Assembly: GCF_900088535.1 (NCBI RefSeq)
Contig: NZ_LT578417.1
Span: forward strand, 2,418,001-2,482,000
DNA: 64,000 nucleotides
Reading direction: 5' to 3'
Origin: Cyanobium sp. NIES-981
GTDB taxonomy: Bacteria > Cyanobacteriota > Cyanobacteriia > PCC-6307 > Cyanobiaceae
The notes below the pieces were generated by a model. The model made no database searches and was not told the origin of the DNA. It saw only the letters and a list, made by a program, of their open reading frames with translations. The first letter of the stretch is position 1. Each line of letters begins with the position of its first letter. This document shows positions 44,897-53,658 of the stretch, in pieces. The position numbers and the translations under genes are program-made.

Positions 44897-45376
44897 CTGC
44901 GCATCGGCAACGGCTACGACATCCACCGGCTGGTGCCCGGCCGGCCCCTGATCCTGGGGGGGCAGTGCCTGCCGCATCCCGATGGGCTGGGGCTCGATGG
45001 CCACAGCGATGCCGATGTGCTGGTGCACGCCCTGATGGATGCCCTGCTCGGTGCCCTCGCCCTCGGCGACATCGGCAAGTACTTTCCCCCCGAGGATCCC
45101 CGCTGGAAGGGGGCCGACAGCCTGGTGCTGCTGGAGCAGGTGATGGCGCTGGTGCGGCAGCGGGGCTGGAGCGTGGTGAACCTCGACGCGGTGGTGGTGG
45201 CGGAGCGCCCGAAGCTCAAGCCCCACATTCCCGCCATGCAGGCGGCCATCGCCCAGCGGCTGGGCCTCGAGGCCGACCAGGTGGGGGTGAAGGCCACCAC
45301 CAACGAACGGTTGGGTGCCGAAGGCCGCGAGGAGGGCATCTCCTGCCACGCGGTGGCCCTGCTGCAGCGGCCATGA
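44897..45376 (+). CDS. ispF: 2-C-methyl-D-erythritol 2,4-cyclodiphosphate synthase
   Basis: Closes the MEP-pathway intermediate to ME-cPP, using a zinc site. The conserved order is [22 protein letters not shown], the [27 protein letters not shown] stretch, and [25 protein letters not shown]. Counting the CTG at 44897 as residue 1 puts the metal ligands at Asp8 and His10, exactly the numbering of the Escherichia coli enzyme, and gives 159 residues, a normal length. No ATG, GTG or TTG occurs in this frame between the in-frame TAA at 44813 and the GTG at 44933, and starting at 44933 would delete both ligands. A CTG start is therefore proposed; a damaged start is the alternative. Confidence 0.88.
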   Translation: MRIGNGYDIHRLVPGRPLILGGQCLPHPDGLGLDGHSDADVLVHALMDALLGALALGDIGKYFPPEDPRWKGADSLVLLEQVMALVRQRGWSVVNLDAVVVAERPKLKPHIPAMQAAIAQRLGLEADQVGVKATTNERLGAEGREEGISCHAVALLQRP

Positions 45377-45945
45377 CCCCGGCCCATCGGCTGACGACCG
45401 CTGCCCTGAGGGGCCTGCTGCTGGCGCTGCTGCTGGGCGCCGTTGGGCTGCAGGCTGGCCCTGGGGTGCGCGCCGCTGCCGCCGCTCCCCCGGCCGTGGT
45501 CCGCCCGGGCGCTCCTGCCAGGTCCACCAGCTCTCCTCCCCCCCGATCCGCCATGGCCGAATCCCCGCCGGAGCCGCGTGCAGAGCAGCCTGCAGAGCCC
45601 ACGGCGGAGCAGCCTGCAGGAGAAGCGCCAGCCGCGGTGGTGGAGGTGCTGCGGCTGCAGGTGCCGACCGGGGCCCGCGAGGCCTGGCTGGCGGCGGAAC
45701 GGGACAGCTGGGAACCCTGGCTCTCCCGGCAGGACGGCTTTCTGGGGCGTCAGCTGTTCTGGGATCCCGAACGGGAGGAAGGTCTGCTGCTGATCCGCTG
45801 GGCCAGCCGGGCCCAGTGGAAAGCCATCCCCGCCGAGGCCGTGAGCGAGGTGCAGGAGCGGTTCGAGCAGCGCGCCCGCGAGCTCACGGGCAGCAGCACC
45901 AACCCCTTCCCGCTCGTCTTCGAGGCCGAGCTGCAGCCGCTCTGA
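45373..45945 (+). CDS. TIGR03792 family protein
   Basis: A 190-residue protein whose C-terminal 105 residues fit TIGR03792, a small cyanobacterial family related to the dimeric alpha/beta-barrel (antibiotic-monooxygenase-like) fold: [67 protein letters not shown] leader with a hydrophobic stretch ([18 protein letters not shown]) then a long Pro/Ala/Glu/Ser-rich linker precedes it, so it is probably exported or membrane-tethered. The ATG overlaps the ispF stop by 4 bases (ATGA). Confidence 0.8.
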   Translation: MTPAHRLTTAALRGLLLALLLGAVGLQAGPGVRAAAAAPPAVVRPGAPARSTSSPPPRSAMAESPPEPRAEQPAEPTAEQPAGEAPAAVVEVLRLQVPTGAREAWLAAERDSWEPWLSRQDGFLGRQLFWDPEREEGLLLIRWASRAQWKAIPAEAVSEVQERFEQRARELTGSSTNPFPLVFEAELQPL

Positions 45946-45967
45946 ACCCAGCCCCTCCGCGCCCCTT

Positions 45968-46849
45968 GTGCTCCCCTTGACCGTGCCTCCGTCCCAACCC
46001 GCAGCAGCCGGCCCGGACGGCACCTACGTGCTCGGCTGTGATCGCCTGGAGCTCGAGCGCCTGGGCCGCCAGCACGCCATCTGGCGCGACGACTGCCTGC
46101 GGGTCTGGCGCCAGGCGGGCTTCGGCAGCGGCGCGAAGCTGCTCGACCTGGGCTGCGGTCCGGGCTTCGCCAGCCTCGATCTGGCCGAGCTGGTTGGGCG
46201 CGACGGCCGGGTGCTCGGAATCGACAGCGCCGCCCCCTACCTGGCCCACCTTGGGGAGCAGGCCAGGCGCCGGGATCTGCCCCAGCTGCAGACACTGCAA
46301 TGGGACCTGGCCGCTCCAGGTGCTCCTGACGACCTCACGGACAGCGGGCATGGGCCGCCCGGGACCTGGGATGGGGCCTGGTGCCGCTGGCTGGCCATGT
46401 TCCTGCCCCAGCTGGATCCCCTGCTCGAGCTGGTGCAGCGGGCCCTGCGGCCCGGTGGCGCCCTGGTGCTGCACGAATACGTGCGCTGGGACACCTTCTC
46501 CCTGCACCCGCAGGGCACGATGCTGCGCCGCTTCGTGGCCCGCTGCATCAGCCACTGGCGGGACCACGGCGGTGACCCCGACGTGGCCAGCCGCCTGCCT
46601 GCCCTGCTGGGGGCACGGGGCTTTCGCCTGGCCCACTGCCGCAGCCTGATGGCCTGCTCAGCGGCCACCGCGCCCAAGGCGCAGTGGCTGCAGGACTTCC
46701 TGGCCTCCTATCCCACCCAGCTGATGGGCGCCGGCCTCTGGAGCAGCGCGGAGCAGGAGGCCCTGGGGCGGGAACTGGAGCAGGGCCGCCGCGCGGACAG
46801 TCTGTGGATCACGCCCGCCCTGGTGGAGATGGTGTGGATCCGACCTTGA
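45968..46849 (+). CDS. SAM-dependent methyltransferase
   Basis: A 293-residue class I methyltransferase. The SAM motif is LLDLGCGPGFASLDLAELVGRDGRVLGIDSAAPYL, with post-I and motif III sequences (WDGAWCRWLAMFLPQL, RALRPGGALVLHEYVRW). The substrate is unknown; the C-terminal region is unremarkable. GTG at 45968 is the longest start and TTG/GTG codons at 45977 and 45983 are alternatives. The stop overlaps the larB start (TTGA). No adjoining gene hints at the substrate. Confidence 0.88.
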   Translation: MLPLTVPPSQPAAAGPDGTYVLGCDRLELERLGRQHAIWRDDCLRVWRQAGFGSGAKLLDLGCGPGFASLDLAELVGRDGRVLGIDSAAPYLAHLGEQARRRDLPQLQTLQWDLAAPGAPDDLTDSGHGPPGTWDGAWCRWLAMFLPQLDPLLELVQRALRPGGALVLHEYVRWDTFSLHPQGTMLRRFVARCISHWRDHGGDPDVASRLPALLGARGFRLAHCRSLMACSAATAPKAQWLQDFLASYPTQLMGAGLWSSAEQEALGRELEQGRRADSLWITPALVEMVWIRP

Positions 46850-47550
46850 GTTCCCCGACCCCAGCTCCCGGCCAGGAACCGGAGCACAGGCTTGATCTGG
46901 AGCGCCGCCAGCGCCTGGGGATGGTGGAGGCCGTCTGGGGCCAGAACAAGACCGCCGAGCAGATCGCCGCCATCGCCCGGCGTCTGCTGGCCGCGGGCGA
47001 GGTGCTCCTGGCCACCCGGGTGTCGGCGGAGAAGGCGCAGGCCGTGCTGGCGCAGGTGCCCGAGCTGGGCCTGCGGCACCATCCAGCCGCAGGCTGCCTC
47101 ACCAGCGGAAGCCTGCCGGAACCACCGTGCTCCGGCGGCGGTGTAGCGGTGCTGGGCGGCGGCACCAGCGATCTGGGGGTGGCCAGCGAGGCCTGCCTGG
47201 CCCTGCGCTGCCACGGCATCCGCACGAGCCTGCTGCTGGATGTGGGAGTGGCCGGGCTGCACCGCCTGCTGGGGCAGCTGGAGCAGTTGCGGCAGGTGGA
47301 GGTGCTGATCGCCTGCGCTGGCATGGAAGGCGCCCTGCCCACCGTGCTGGCGGGACTCCTGCCCCAGCCGGTGATCGGCGTGCCGGTGTCGGTGGGCTAC
47401 GGCGTGAGCGCCGGGGGCATGGCCGCCCTGCACGGCATGCTGGCCAGCTGCGCCCCGGGGCTCACGGTGGTGAATGTGGACAACGGCTACGGCGCCGCCA
47501 TGGCGGCGCTGCGCATCCTCAGAGGTGCTGGAGCTGGGGGTAGGTCGTGA
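46846..47550 (+). CDS. larB: LarB / CpmA-type pincer-cofactor carboxylase
   Basis: A 234-residue AIR-carboxylase-like protein. In lactate racemase maturation, LarB carboxylates and hydrolyses nicotinic acid adenine dinucleotide to begin the nickel pincer cofactor; in Synechococcus elongatus the relative CpmA was found as a circadian phase modifier. The family features are the N-terminal LDLERRQRLGMVEAVWGQNKTAEQIAAI, the GGTSDLGVASEACLALRCHG loop and PVIGVPVSVGYGVSAGGMAALHGMLASCAPGLTVVNVDNGYGAA. Start TTG at 46846, coupled to the methyltransferase stop. No larC or larE is nearby. Ends in a 32-bp antisense overlap with the DUF1517 gene. Confidence 0.9.
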   Translation: MSSPTPAPGQEPEHRLDLERRQRLGMVEAVWGQNKTAEQIAAIARRLLAAGEVLLATRVSAEKAQAVLAQVPELGLRHHPAAGCLTSGSLPEPPCSGGGVAVLGGGTSDLGVASEACLALRCHGIRTSLLLDVGVAGLHRLLGQLEQLRQVEVLIACAGMEGALPTVLAGLLPQPVIGVPVSVGYGVSAGGMAALHGMLASCAPGLTVVNVDNGYGAAMAALRILRGAGAGGRS

Positions 47551-48529
47551 GCAGCTCCTCGGTGCTGAACACCTCGCCGACGCCATCCGGCTGCCAGATC
47601 ACTTCGATGGCGAGCAGGTCCGACGCGGACACCCCCCCCAGCACCTGCAGGGAATCGCGCAGCTGATCGGCTGAGCCGGCCCCCTTCAGGGAGAGGCGCT
47701 GGCGGGTGGCCACCAGCAGGGTCACTGCGATGTAGTCGCTGCTGGCATCACTGTCACCGGCGGAGTCGGCGGCGGCGGAGCGCCGGCCGGCCACGTTGGT
47801 GGTGAGCTCCGCGTCGAGCTTGCTGCGCTCGGCCATGCTCAGGCGGTTGAAGGTGGATTCGGCGCTGGCGAAGGGCACCTGCCCCACCTCGGCGTTGGCG
47901 TACACCCAGAGATCGGGGTGACGCAGCAGGGCCAGGGTGGTCTCCTGCAGCACCATCTGCAGACCGCTGCTGCTGCTGGTGTCGGCCCGGGAGGCCAGCG
48001 TGCGCAGATCGCTCTGCACATCGCGGGCGGCGGCGAGCAGGCCCACCTGCACCTGGCTGATGGTGACCGGACCATCGGGCCGGGGCGCATAGCCGCCGCC
48101 GTTACCGGGCAGGGACGGGGCGCCGCCGGCACCGCGCAGGGCATTGCCGATCAGGCCGATCACGGCCATCAGGATCAGGAAGCCGAACAGGCCGCCACCC
48201 CCGAACCCGAAAATGGGGATCAGGAAGGGGAAGCCGAGCCCGCCGCCGCCGAAACCGCCGCCGCCACCGCGGTAGCCGCCGCCGCCGTAGCTGCGCGGCA
48301 TCGAGGGGGCCGAACGGAAACTGCCGCCGCCGATCCTGCCGCCCCTGGCGGCCAGGGCGGGCTCAGGCGCCCACACCAGCAGCGTGAGCATCAAGGCGGG
48401 AAGAATCACGAAAGTCAGGCTGCGGCGCCACCAGCGGAGGCGGCCCGGTTGCTGAGCAATGGTGGGGGAGATGGGGGCTTCGGAAAGCGGCAACGGGGCC
48501 GGTGCGAGTGGGAGAAATCTAGGAACCAC
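47519..48529 (-). CDS. DUF1517 membrane protein
   Basis: A 336-residue protein of a family found in cyanobacteria and plastids. It has a membrane segment near residue 43 (SLTFVILPALMLTLLVWAPEPALA, a likely signal anchor), then a Gly-rich stretch (RGGRIGGGSFRS, YGGGGYRGGGGGFGGGGLGFPFLIPIFGFGGGGLFGFLILMAVIGLI), and a conserved C-terminal domain starting VTISQVQVGLLAAARDVQSDLRTLASRAD. The start is taken as GTG at 48529; this overlaps the thiS stop by 11 bases. The open frame above it belongs to the thiS region and is not coding. Function unknown. Confidence 0.85.
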   Translation of the reverse strand: MVPRFLPLAPAPLPLSEAPISPTIAQQPGRLRWWRRSLTFVILPALMLTLLVWAPEPALAARGGRIGGGSFRSAPSMPRSYGGGGYRGGGGGFGGGGLGFPFLIPIFGFGGGGLFGFLILMAVIGLIGNALRGAGGAPSLPGNGGGYAPRPDGPVTISQVQVGLLAAARDVQSDLRTLASRADTSSSSGLQMVLQETTLALLRHPDLWVYANAEVGQVPFASAESTFNRLSMAERSKLDAELTTNVAGRRSAAADSAGDSDASSDYIAVTLLVATRQRLSLKGAGSADQLRDSLQVLGGVSASDLLAIEVIWQPDGVGEVFSTEELLTTYPQLQHL

Positions 48530-48767
48530 CTCCCACGATGGTGACCACCTCCAGCACGTCGGATTCCACCACCGCCTGGGTGGACCAGTTCTGGCGGGGC
48601 AGGATCGCCCCGTTGAATTCCACCACCACCAGACGCGGCTGGTAGCCCAGTCCTTCAAGCACCCGCTCAAGCGTCAGCCCGGCACGGCAGGAGCGGCACT
48701 CCCCGTTCACCTGGATGAGGATCGCGCTCTCCGGGGCCGGAGATGGTGGCTCCTGGGGGGTAGACAT
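48519..48767 (-). CDS. thiS: Thiamine biosynthesis sulfur carrier ThiS
   Basis: An 82-residue ubiquitin-like sulfur carrier for thiazole synthesis. The core sequence ILIQVNGECRSCRAGLTLERVLEGLGYQPRLVVVEFNGAILPRQNWSTQAVVESDVLEVVTIVGGGS has the ThiS fold pattern, but the chain ends GGGS rather than in the bare GG that is adenylated; the extra Ser would have to be removed or tolerated. It lies 83 bases downstream of thiE on the same strand, so thiE-thiS-DUF1517 form a probable operon. Confidence 0.88.
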   Translation of the reverse strand: MSTPQEPPSPAPESAILIQVNGECRSCRAGLTLERVLEGLGYQPRLVVVEFNGAILPRQNWSTQAVVESDVLEVVTIVGGGS

Positions 48768-48850
48768 CGGGGGGGGGAATGGTGGCGAGGTCGGGTGGTG
48801 GCGGGGGGCTGGCCACAGGGTTGCACGGGCCGCTGGAGTGCGGGTGGAGC

Positions 48851-49945
48851 TCAGCTGCTGCAGCCGAGGGCCGAGAGCAGCTCCCTGCTGGCGGCCGCCG
48901 GGTCATCCGCCTCGGTGATCGCCCGCACCACGGCCACCCGCTCGGCCCCGGCCTGGCGCACGGCCGCGATGCCCTCCGCCGTGATCCCCCCGATGGCGAA
49001 AAAGGGAAGGGGACAGGCCTGGGCCGCCTGGCTCACGTAGGCCAGTCCCACCGGCTGGCGGCCGGGCTTGGTGGGGGTGGCCTGCACCGGCCCCACCCCC
49101 ACGTAGTCACAGCCGTCCTGGATCGCCTGCCGCAGCTGCGGCAGGGCGTGGGTGCTGCGGCCGATCAGGCGATCCGGGCCGAGCAGCCGCCGGGCCAGGG
49201 CGGGTGGCAGATCACCCTGGCCGAGATGAACGCCGTCGGCATCCACCGCCAGGGCCAGGTCGATGCGGTCGTTGACGATGAACAGGGCGCCGGCCTCGCC
49301 GCAGAGCGCGCGCAGGGCCCGGGCCTGCTGCAGCCGCTGCTGGTCGGGGAGGGGGGCACCGTCGGGTCCCACGCTCTCCGGCTTGGCGCGGTACTGCACC
49401 AGCCGCACCCCGCCCGCCAGAGCCCCGGCCACCACGCCCTCCAGATCGGGCACGGGGCTGGTGACCAGGTAGAGATGGCAGGCCGCCAGCCGCTGCCGGC
49501 GGGCCTCGCCGTCCTGGCCGGCGCGCAGCAGATCGGCGTCCAGGTCGTAGAGCGCGTAGCGGATGGTGGCCGCCTCGGCCGCCAGGGGCGGGTCGATGCC
49601 GCGCCCGAATTCCTCCAGCACCCGCAGGGCCTCCTGCACCCGGGAGGCATTCGCGGCCACCACCTGCTCCGGCCGCTGCCGCTCGGCCTGGGCCGGATGG
49701 GTCAGGCCCGCGCCCGAATCGGTGGCGGTGTGACGCGCCCGCTTGTACTCCTCCCCGTGCAGGCGCCCCAGGCGCTGGCGCAGGTCCTTGCAGCGGGCCA
49801 CCAGATCCGCCCGCTCCAGGCCGAAGCGGGCCCAGTCCTCCAGCACCCGCAGGCCCTCGCGGGCGCGGTCGAGGTTGGCGTCCAGCAGCCGCCGCACCGC
49901 CGGGGTGTCGGCGGCGGCCTGCGGGGAGAGGGGGGGGAGCACCAT
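48851..49945 (-). CDS. thiE: Thiamine-phosphate synthase, two-domain cyanobacterial type
   Basis: A 364-residue enzyme joining HMP-PP and the thiazole phosphate. Residues 1-140 are the extra N-terminal domain found in cyanobacterial ThiE (VRRLLDANLDRAREGLRVLEDWARFGLERADLVARCKDLRQRLG, then AANASRVQEALRVLEEFGR). The C-terminal barrel has CHLYLVTSPVP, LVQYRAKPES, LFIVNDRIDLALAVDADGVHLGQGDLP, IGRSTHALPQL, VGVGPVQATPTKPG and FAIGGITAEGIAAVRQAGAERVAVVRAI. The start is ATG at 49945; a longer frame to 50044 overlaps a small plus-strand gene leader and is not coding. Confidence 0.95.
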   Translation of the reverse strand: MVLPPLSPQAAADTPAVRRLLDANLDRAREGLRVLEDWARFGLERADLVARCKDLRQRLGRLHGEEYKRARHTATDSGAGLTHPAQAERQRPEQVVAANASRVQEALRVLEEFGRGIDPPLAAEAATIRYALYDLDADLLRAGQDGEARRQRLAACHLYLVTSPVPDLEGVVAGALAGGVRLVQYRAKPESVGPDGAPLPDQQRLQQARALRALCGEAGALFIVNDRIDLALAVDADGVHLGQGDLPPALARRLLGPDRLIGRSTHALPQLRQAIQDGCDYVGVGPVQATPTKPGRQPVGLAYVSQAAQACPLPFFAIGGITAEGIAAVRQAGAERVAVVRAITEADDPAAASRELLSALGCSS

Positions 49946-50035
49946 GGCCGGACGTTGAGGAAAGGGACGGACGGCACCGCCGGGACTGTCTAGGTTGGGC
50001 GGCAACCCCGGGGGCCGCGGCCCGTCACGAAGGCC

Positions 50036-50152
50036 ATGGAACAAGGCGGTCCGGACAACCCGATGCTGGTGCTGGTGTCAGGGATTCTGCTGCTGGGCGG
50101 CATCGCCACCTTCATGGCCTGGGGGCTCACCCACGCCTACCCCGGCGGTTAG
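50036..50152 (+). CDS. Putative 38-residue single-span membrane protein
   Basis: An ATG at 50036 opens a frame of 38 codons ending TAG at 50150-50152. The peptide has a polar start (MEQGGPDNP), one membrane span (MLVLVSGILLLGGIATFMAWGL) and a short polar end, the shape of tiny thylakoid subunits. The leader, between divergent thiE and this gene, contains a TAGGTT box 40 bases upstream. Its last 75 bases overlap the end of ribF on the opposite strand, so one of the two ends is probably over-extended. I cannot name a family. Confidence 0.55.
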   Translation: MEQGGPDNPMLVLVSGILLLGGIATFMAWGLTHAYPGG

Positions 50153-51112
50153 GGAGCGGGCCCGCGCCGCATCCCGGCCGATCTGGGCGCTGAGGGCCTC
50201 CACGCCGTCGAAGCGCTGCTGGCGGCGCAGCAGGGCCACCGGCTCCACCTGCAGCTGCCGGCCCGTGAGCTCCACCTGCCGGTCGAGCAGATGCACCTCC
50301 ACGGCCGAGGCAGCGAGGGGATCCACCGTGGGCTGGGGGCCGAGGTTCATCACCGCCGGCAGCCACGGTCCGGCCGCATCCAGCTGGGCCCAGGCCGCAT
50401 ACACCCCCTCCATCGGCAGGAACTTGCGGCCGTCCACCTGCAGGTTGGCGGTGGGCCAGCCCAGCTGGCGGCCCAGACCCCGCCCCCGCACCACCACACC
50501 GCGAAAGCGGTAGGGCCGCTGCAGCAGCCGTTCCGCTTCCACCAGATCGCCTGCCGCCAGGGCACGGCGGATGCGGCTGCTGCTGAGCCGCTCCTCCCCA
50601 TCGGTGAGCATCGGCACCACCTCCACCTGGATGCCCCGGGCCGCCGCCAGCGCCGCCAGGGTGTCGGTGTCGCCCTGGCGGTTCACCCCGAAGCGGAAGT
50701 TGGTGCCCACCGCGATCCGGCGGCTGTCGAGCTGGTTCACCAGCACCCGGTCCACGAAGGCCTCCGGATCGAGGGCCGCCAGCTGCCGGTCGAACGGCAC
50801 CAGCACCAGCTGGCGAATCCCCAGCGGTTCGAGCAATTCCAGTTTTTCGCTGGGCAGATCGAGGCGCAGCCGCGGTTCGCCGTGCAGCACCTCCCGCGGA
50901 TGGGGCCAGAAGCTCACCACCGTGGGGATCAGCTGCGGCTCGCTGGCCGCCGCCGGCCCGGTCACCGCCGCGATCACGCGGCGATGGCCCCGGTGCAGGC
51001 CATCGAAACTGCCGAGGGCGATGGCGGTGGGGCGCTGGGCCTCCTGGGGTGTTCGCAGGGGAATCAACGCGACAGATCCCAACGCCGGTGCGAGCCTGGC
51101 CGATCTTCCCAT
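50078..51112 (-). CDS. ribF: Bifunctional riboflavin kinase / FAD synthetase
   Basis: A 344-residue enzyme making FMN and FAD. The N-terminal FAD synthetase half has AIALGSFDGLHRGHRRVI, VVSFWPHPREVL, and FRFGVNRQGDTDTL; SSSRIRRALAAGDLVEAERLLQRPY joins it to the riboflavin kinase half, RGVVVRGRGLGRQLGWPTANLQVD and VYAAWAQLD. The usual C terminus ends near RFDGVEALSAQIGRD; here about 30 further residues follow (ending QQQNP), overlapping the small plus-strand gene. The start ATG at 51112 is divergent from the DUF3611 gene by 32 bases. Confidence 0.93.
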   Translation of the reverse strand: MGRSARLAPALGSVALIPLRTPQEAQRPTAIALGSFDGLHRGHRRVIAAVTGPAAASEPQLIPTVVSFWPHPREVLHGEPRLRLDLPSEKLELLEPLGIRQLVLVPFDRQLAALDPEAFVDRVLVNQLDSRRIAVGTNFRFGVNRQGDTDTLAALAAARGIQVEVVPMLTDGEERLSSSRIRRALAAGDLVEAERLLQRPYRFRGVVVRGRGLGRQLGWPTANLQVDGRKFLPMEGVYAAWAQLDAAGPWLPAVMNLGPQPTVDPLAASAVEVHLLDRQVELTGRQLQVEPVALLRRQQRFDGVEALSAQIGRDAARARSLTAGVGVGEPPGHEGGDAAQQQNP

Positions 51113-51144
51113 GGCACCTTTGGGTGGCCGTTCCCGCCGCCGCC

Positions 51145-51726
51145 ATGGCCGACCGCCTCGATCTGCAGTTGATCTCGGCGGCGCTGCGGCGTCTGGGCTG
51201 GGTGCGCTTCTGGATCCAGCTGGTGCTGGCGGTGGTGGTGGTGGGGGTGCTGGTGTTCAACAACATCGGCGGGCGGCTGGCGGCCAACTCCTCCCGCGCC
51301 CTGGGGCTGGGCCCGGGCATTTCGCTCACCACGCTGTCGTTCCTGCTGCTGCTCTGGTGCCTGTGGCAGAGCTGGCTGGTGGTGCGCTGCGGCCGCGCCC
51401 TGGCCAGCCCGGTGCGCCCGAGCCGGGGGGAAACCGCCCGGCTGGTGAAGCGGGGGCTGCTGGCCGATCTGGCGGGCCTCAGCCTGGCGGCCGTGGGCTA
51501 CCAGGCCATGGCCGGCAGCCTGTTCGTGCAGGCCTCCCAGCAGGTGCCGGGGTTCTTCGGCGCCCAGATCCAGTCGCAGCCGGGCACCGGCGGGCGGGTG
51601 ATCGGCCTGCCGATCACCTCGATCGAGATGTTCTCGGTGCTGGGCAACACCCAGGTGCTGTTCGCCCACCTGATCGGACTGGCCATCAGCCTGTGGCTGC
51701 TGCAGCGGATCTACCGAACCACCTGA
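51145..51726 (+). CDS. DUF3611 family membrane protein
   Basis: A 193-residue protein with four membrane segments, of a family seen in cyanobacteria and plastids. Matches include the N-terminal [20 protein letters not shown] segment, [32 protein letters not shown] and the C-terminal [34 protein letters not shown]. The start is ATG at 51145, followed by [18 protein letters not shown]. It ends with a 16-bp antisense overlap with surE. Function unknown. Confidence 0.88.
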   Translation: MADRLDLQLISAALRRLGWVRFWIQLVLAVVVVGVLVFNNIGGRLAANSSRALGLGPGISLTTLSFLLLLWCLWQSWLVVRCGRALASPVRPSRGETARLVKRGLLADLAGLSLAAVGYQAMAGSLFVQASQQVPGFFGAQIQSQPGTGGRVIGLPITSIEMFSVLGNTQVLFAHLIGLAISLWLLQRIYRTT

Positions 51727-52502
51727 GGCAGGTCGCGGCAGGCGCCCCGCCAGAACAGCTCCGGCTGCAGCGGCGTGAGCGCCACCCCGCCGCCGTTCAC
51801 ATGGGCCACGTCCACGGGCCAGTCGGCCGGGCCCGCCACCTTGGCCTCCAGGTCGTTGGCCACTTCCCCGGCCAGCCAGTAGTAGGTGCGGCCCCGGGGA
51901 TCCACCCGCCGGTCGAACTGGTCGGTGTAGCGGCGCACCGCCGTGCGGCACCAGCGCAGCTGGCCGATGCTCTCGGCCGGCAGCGGCGGCACATTGAGGT
52001 TGAGCAGCACCCCGGCGGGCCAGCCCGCCTCCAGCATCTGCTCGGCCACATCCAGGGCGATGGCGGCGGCGGGCACGAACTGGCGCCACTGGAAGTCGGC
52101 GCTGCTCACCGCCAGCGACGGCAACCCTTCGATCGTGCCCTCCATGGCCGCGCTCACGGTGCCGGAGTAGAGCACGTCGGTGCCCAGGTTGGGGCCGTGG
52201 TTGATGCCCGAGAGCACCAGATCGGGCCAGGTGTCCAGCAGGGAGAAGAGCGCCAGCTTGACGCAGTCGCTGGGGGTGCCGCTGCAGGCCCAGGCCACCA
52301 CGCCATCGTCGAAGAGCTCATCGGCCCGCTCGGCCCGGATCGGGGTCTGCAGGGTGAGGCCATGGCCGGTGGCGGAGCGCTCCTGATCCGGGCACACCAC
52401 CGTCACCTCATGCCCCCGGGCGAGGGCGGCGTTGGCCAGGGTGCGGATGCCGGCGGCGAAGACCCCGTCGTCGTTGCTGATCAGGATCTTCAGGGGGGCC
52501 AT
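51711..52502 (-). CDS. surE: 5'/3'-nucleotidase SurE
   Basis: A 263-residue metal-dependent phosphatase acting on nucleoside monophosphates and polyphosphate. The signature is [23 protein letters not shown] (the two metal-binding Asp residues), then [40 protein letters not shown] and LPSLAVSS. The ATG at 52502 gives [13 protein letters not shown], the usual start. It is divergent from pheS by 59 bases, with which it is often adjacent in cyanobacteria. Confidence 0.95.
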   Translation of the reverse strand: MAPLKILISNDDGVFAAGIRTLANAALARGHEVTVVCPDQERSATGHGLTLQTPIRAERADELFDDGVVAWACSGTPSDCVKLALFSLLDTWPDLVLSGINHGPNLGTDVLYSGTVSAAMEGTIEGLPSLAVSSADFQWRQFVPAAAIALDVAEQMLEAGWPAGVLLNLNVPPLPAESIGQLRWCRTAVRRYTDQFDRRVDPRGRTYYWLAGEVANDLEAKVAGPADWPVDVAHVNGGGVALTPLQPELFWRGACRDLPQVVR

Positions 52503-52561
52503 CGGAACGCTGGAGGCTGCTCCGTACAGTCTCCCCCTTGCCCTCCGCCCCCGCGAACGCG

Positions 52562-53590
52562 ATGAGCGCCGCCTCCTCCACAGGGTCCAGCCCCCTCTCC
52601 CTGGAGCAGCTCACCGGCCAGCTGGAGGCCCTCGAGGCCGAGGCCGCCGCGGCCATCGCCGCCGCCGCCACCGCCGCCGAGCTGGAGGAGCTGCGGGTGG
52701 GCCTGCTGGGCAAGAAGGGACGCCTCTCGGCGGTGCTCGGCGCCATGGGCAAGCTGCCGGGGCCAGACCGGCCGGTGATCGGGCAGCGGGCCAACGTGCT
52801 CAAGGAGCAGGTGCAGGGTCTGCTGGCCGAGCGGCTGGCGGCCGTGAAGGGCGCCGCCATGGCCGCGCGCATCGCCGCCGAAACCCTGGATGTGACAGCC
52901 CCCTGCAGCTACGTGCCGCCGGGCCACCGCCACCCCCTGCTCAGCACCACCGAGGAGATCGTGGACATCTTCTGCGGCCTCGGCTACCGGGTGTCGGAGG
53001 GGCCGGAGATCGAGACGGACTACTACAACTTCACCGCCCTCAACATCCCCGAGCACCATCCGGCCCGGGACATGCAGGACACCTTCTACCTGGCGGATGG
53101 CCGGCTGCTGCGCACCCACACCTCACCGGTGCAGATCCGTCATCTCGAGAACAACCCGCCGCCGGTGCGGGTGATCGCCCCGGGCCGCGTGTACCGCCGC
53201 GACGCGGTGGATGCCACCCACTCGCCGGTGTTCCACCAGGTGGAGGTGCTGGCGATCGACGAGGGACTCGACTTCAGCCACCTGCGCGGCACCGTGACCA
53301 CCTTCCTGCAACGGTTCTTCGGCGATCTGCCGGTGCGCTTCCGGGCCAGCTACTTCCCCTTCACCGAGCCCAGTGCCGAGGTGGATGTGCAGTGGCGGGG
53401 CCGCTGGCTCGAGGTGATGGGCTGCGGCATGGTCGATCCGGCCGTGCTGGCGGAGATGGGGCTGGATCCGGAGCGCTGGAGCGGCTTCGCAGCCGGGCTC
53501 GGGGTGGAGCGGTTCTGCATGGTGCGCCACGGCATCGACGACATCCGCCGGCTGTACACGAGTGATCTGCGCTTCCTCGAGCAGTTCTGA
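52562..53590 (+). CDS. pheS: Phenylalanyl-tRNA synthetase, alpha subunit
   Basis: A 342-residue class II synthetase subunit that charges tRNA-Phe with PheT. Coiled N-terminal helices ([40 protein letters not shown]) bind tRNA; the catalytic core contains [53 protein letters not shown], motif 2 [47 protein letters not shown] and motif 3 [24 protein letters not shown] at 52562 ([10 protein letters not shown]) is preferred over a TTG eight codons upstream. Confidence 0.97.
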   Translation: MSAASSTGSSPLSLEQLTGQLEALEAEAAAAIAAAATAAELEELRVGLLGKKGRLSAVLGAMGKLPGPDRPVIGQRANVLKEQVQGLLAERLAAVKGAAMAARIAAETLDVTAPCSYVPPGHRHPLLSTTEEIVDIFCGLGYRVSEGPEIETDYYNFTALNIPEHHPARDMQDTFYLADGRLLRTHTSPVQIRHLENNPPPVRVIAPGRVYRRDAVDATHSPVFHQVEVLAIDEGLDFSHLRGTVTTFLQRFFGDLPVRFRASYFPFTEPSAEVDVQWRGRWLEVMGCGMVDPAVLAEMGLDPERWSGFAAGLGVERFCMVRHGIDDIRRLYTSDLRFLEQF

Positions 53591-53658
53591 GCCGGGGCCG
53601 GCCCAGGAGAGTTCCGGGCGAGCCCCATAAACTCCAAGGGCCCCCTGCCCCTCGATCG

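Noticed and set aside
48768-48850. TPP riboswitch near thiE/thiS
   Set aside because: The gap is G-rich on the plus strand with no THI-box-like conserved core visible.
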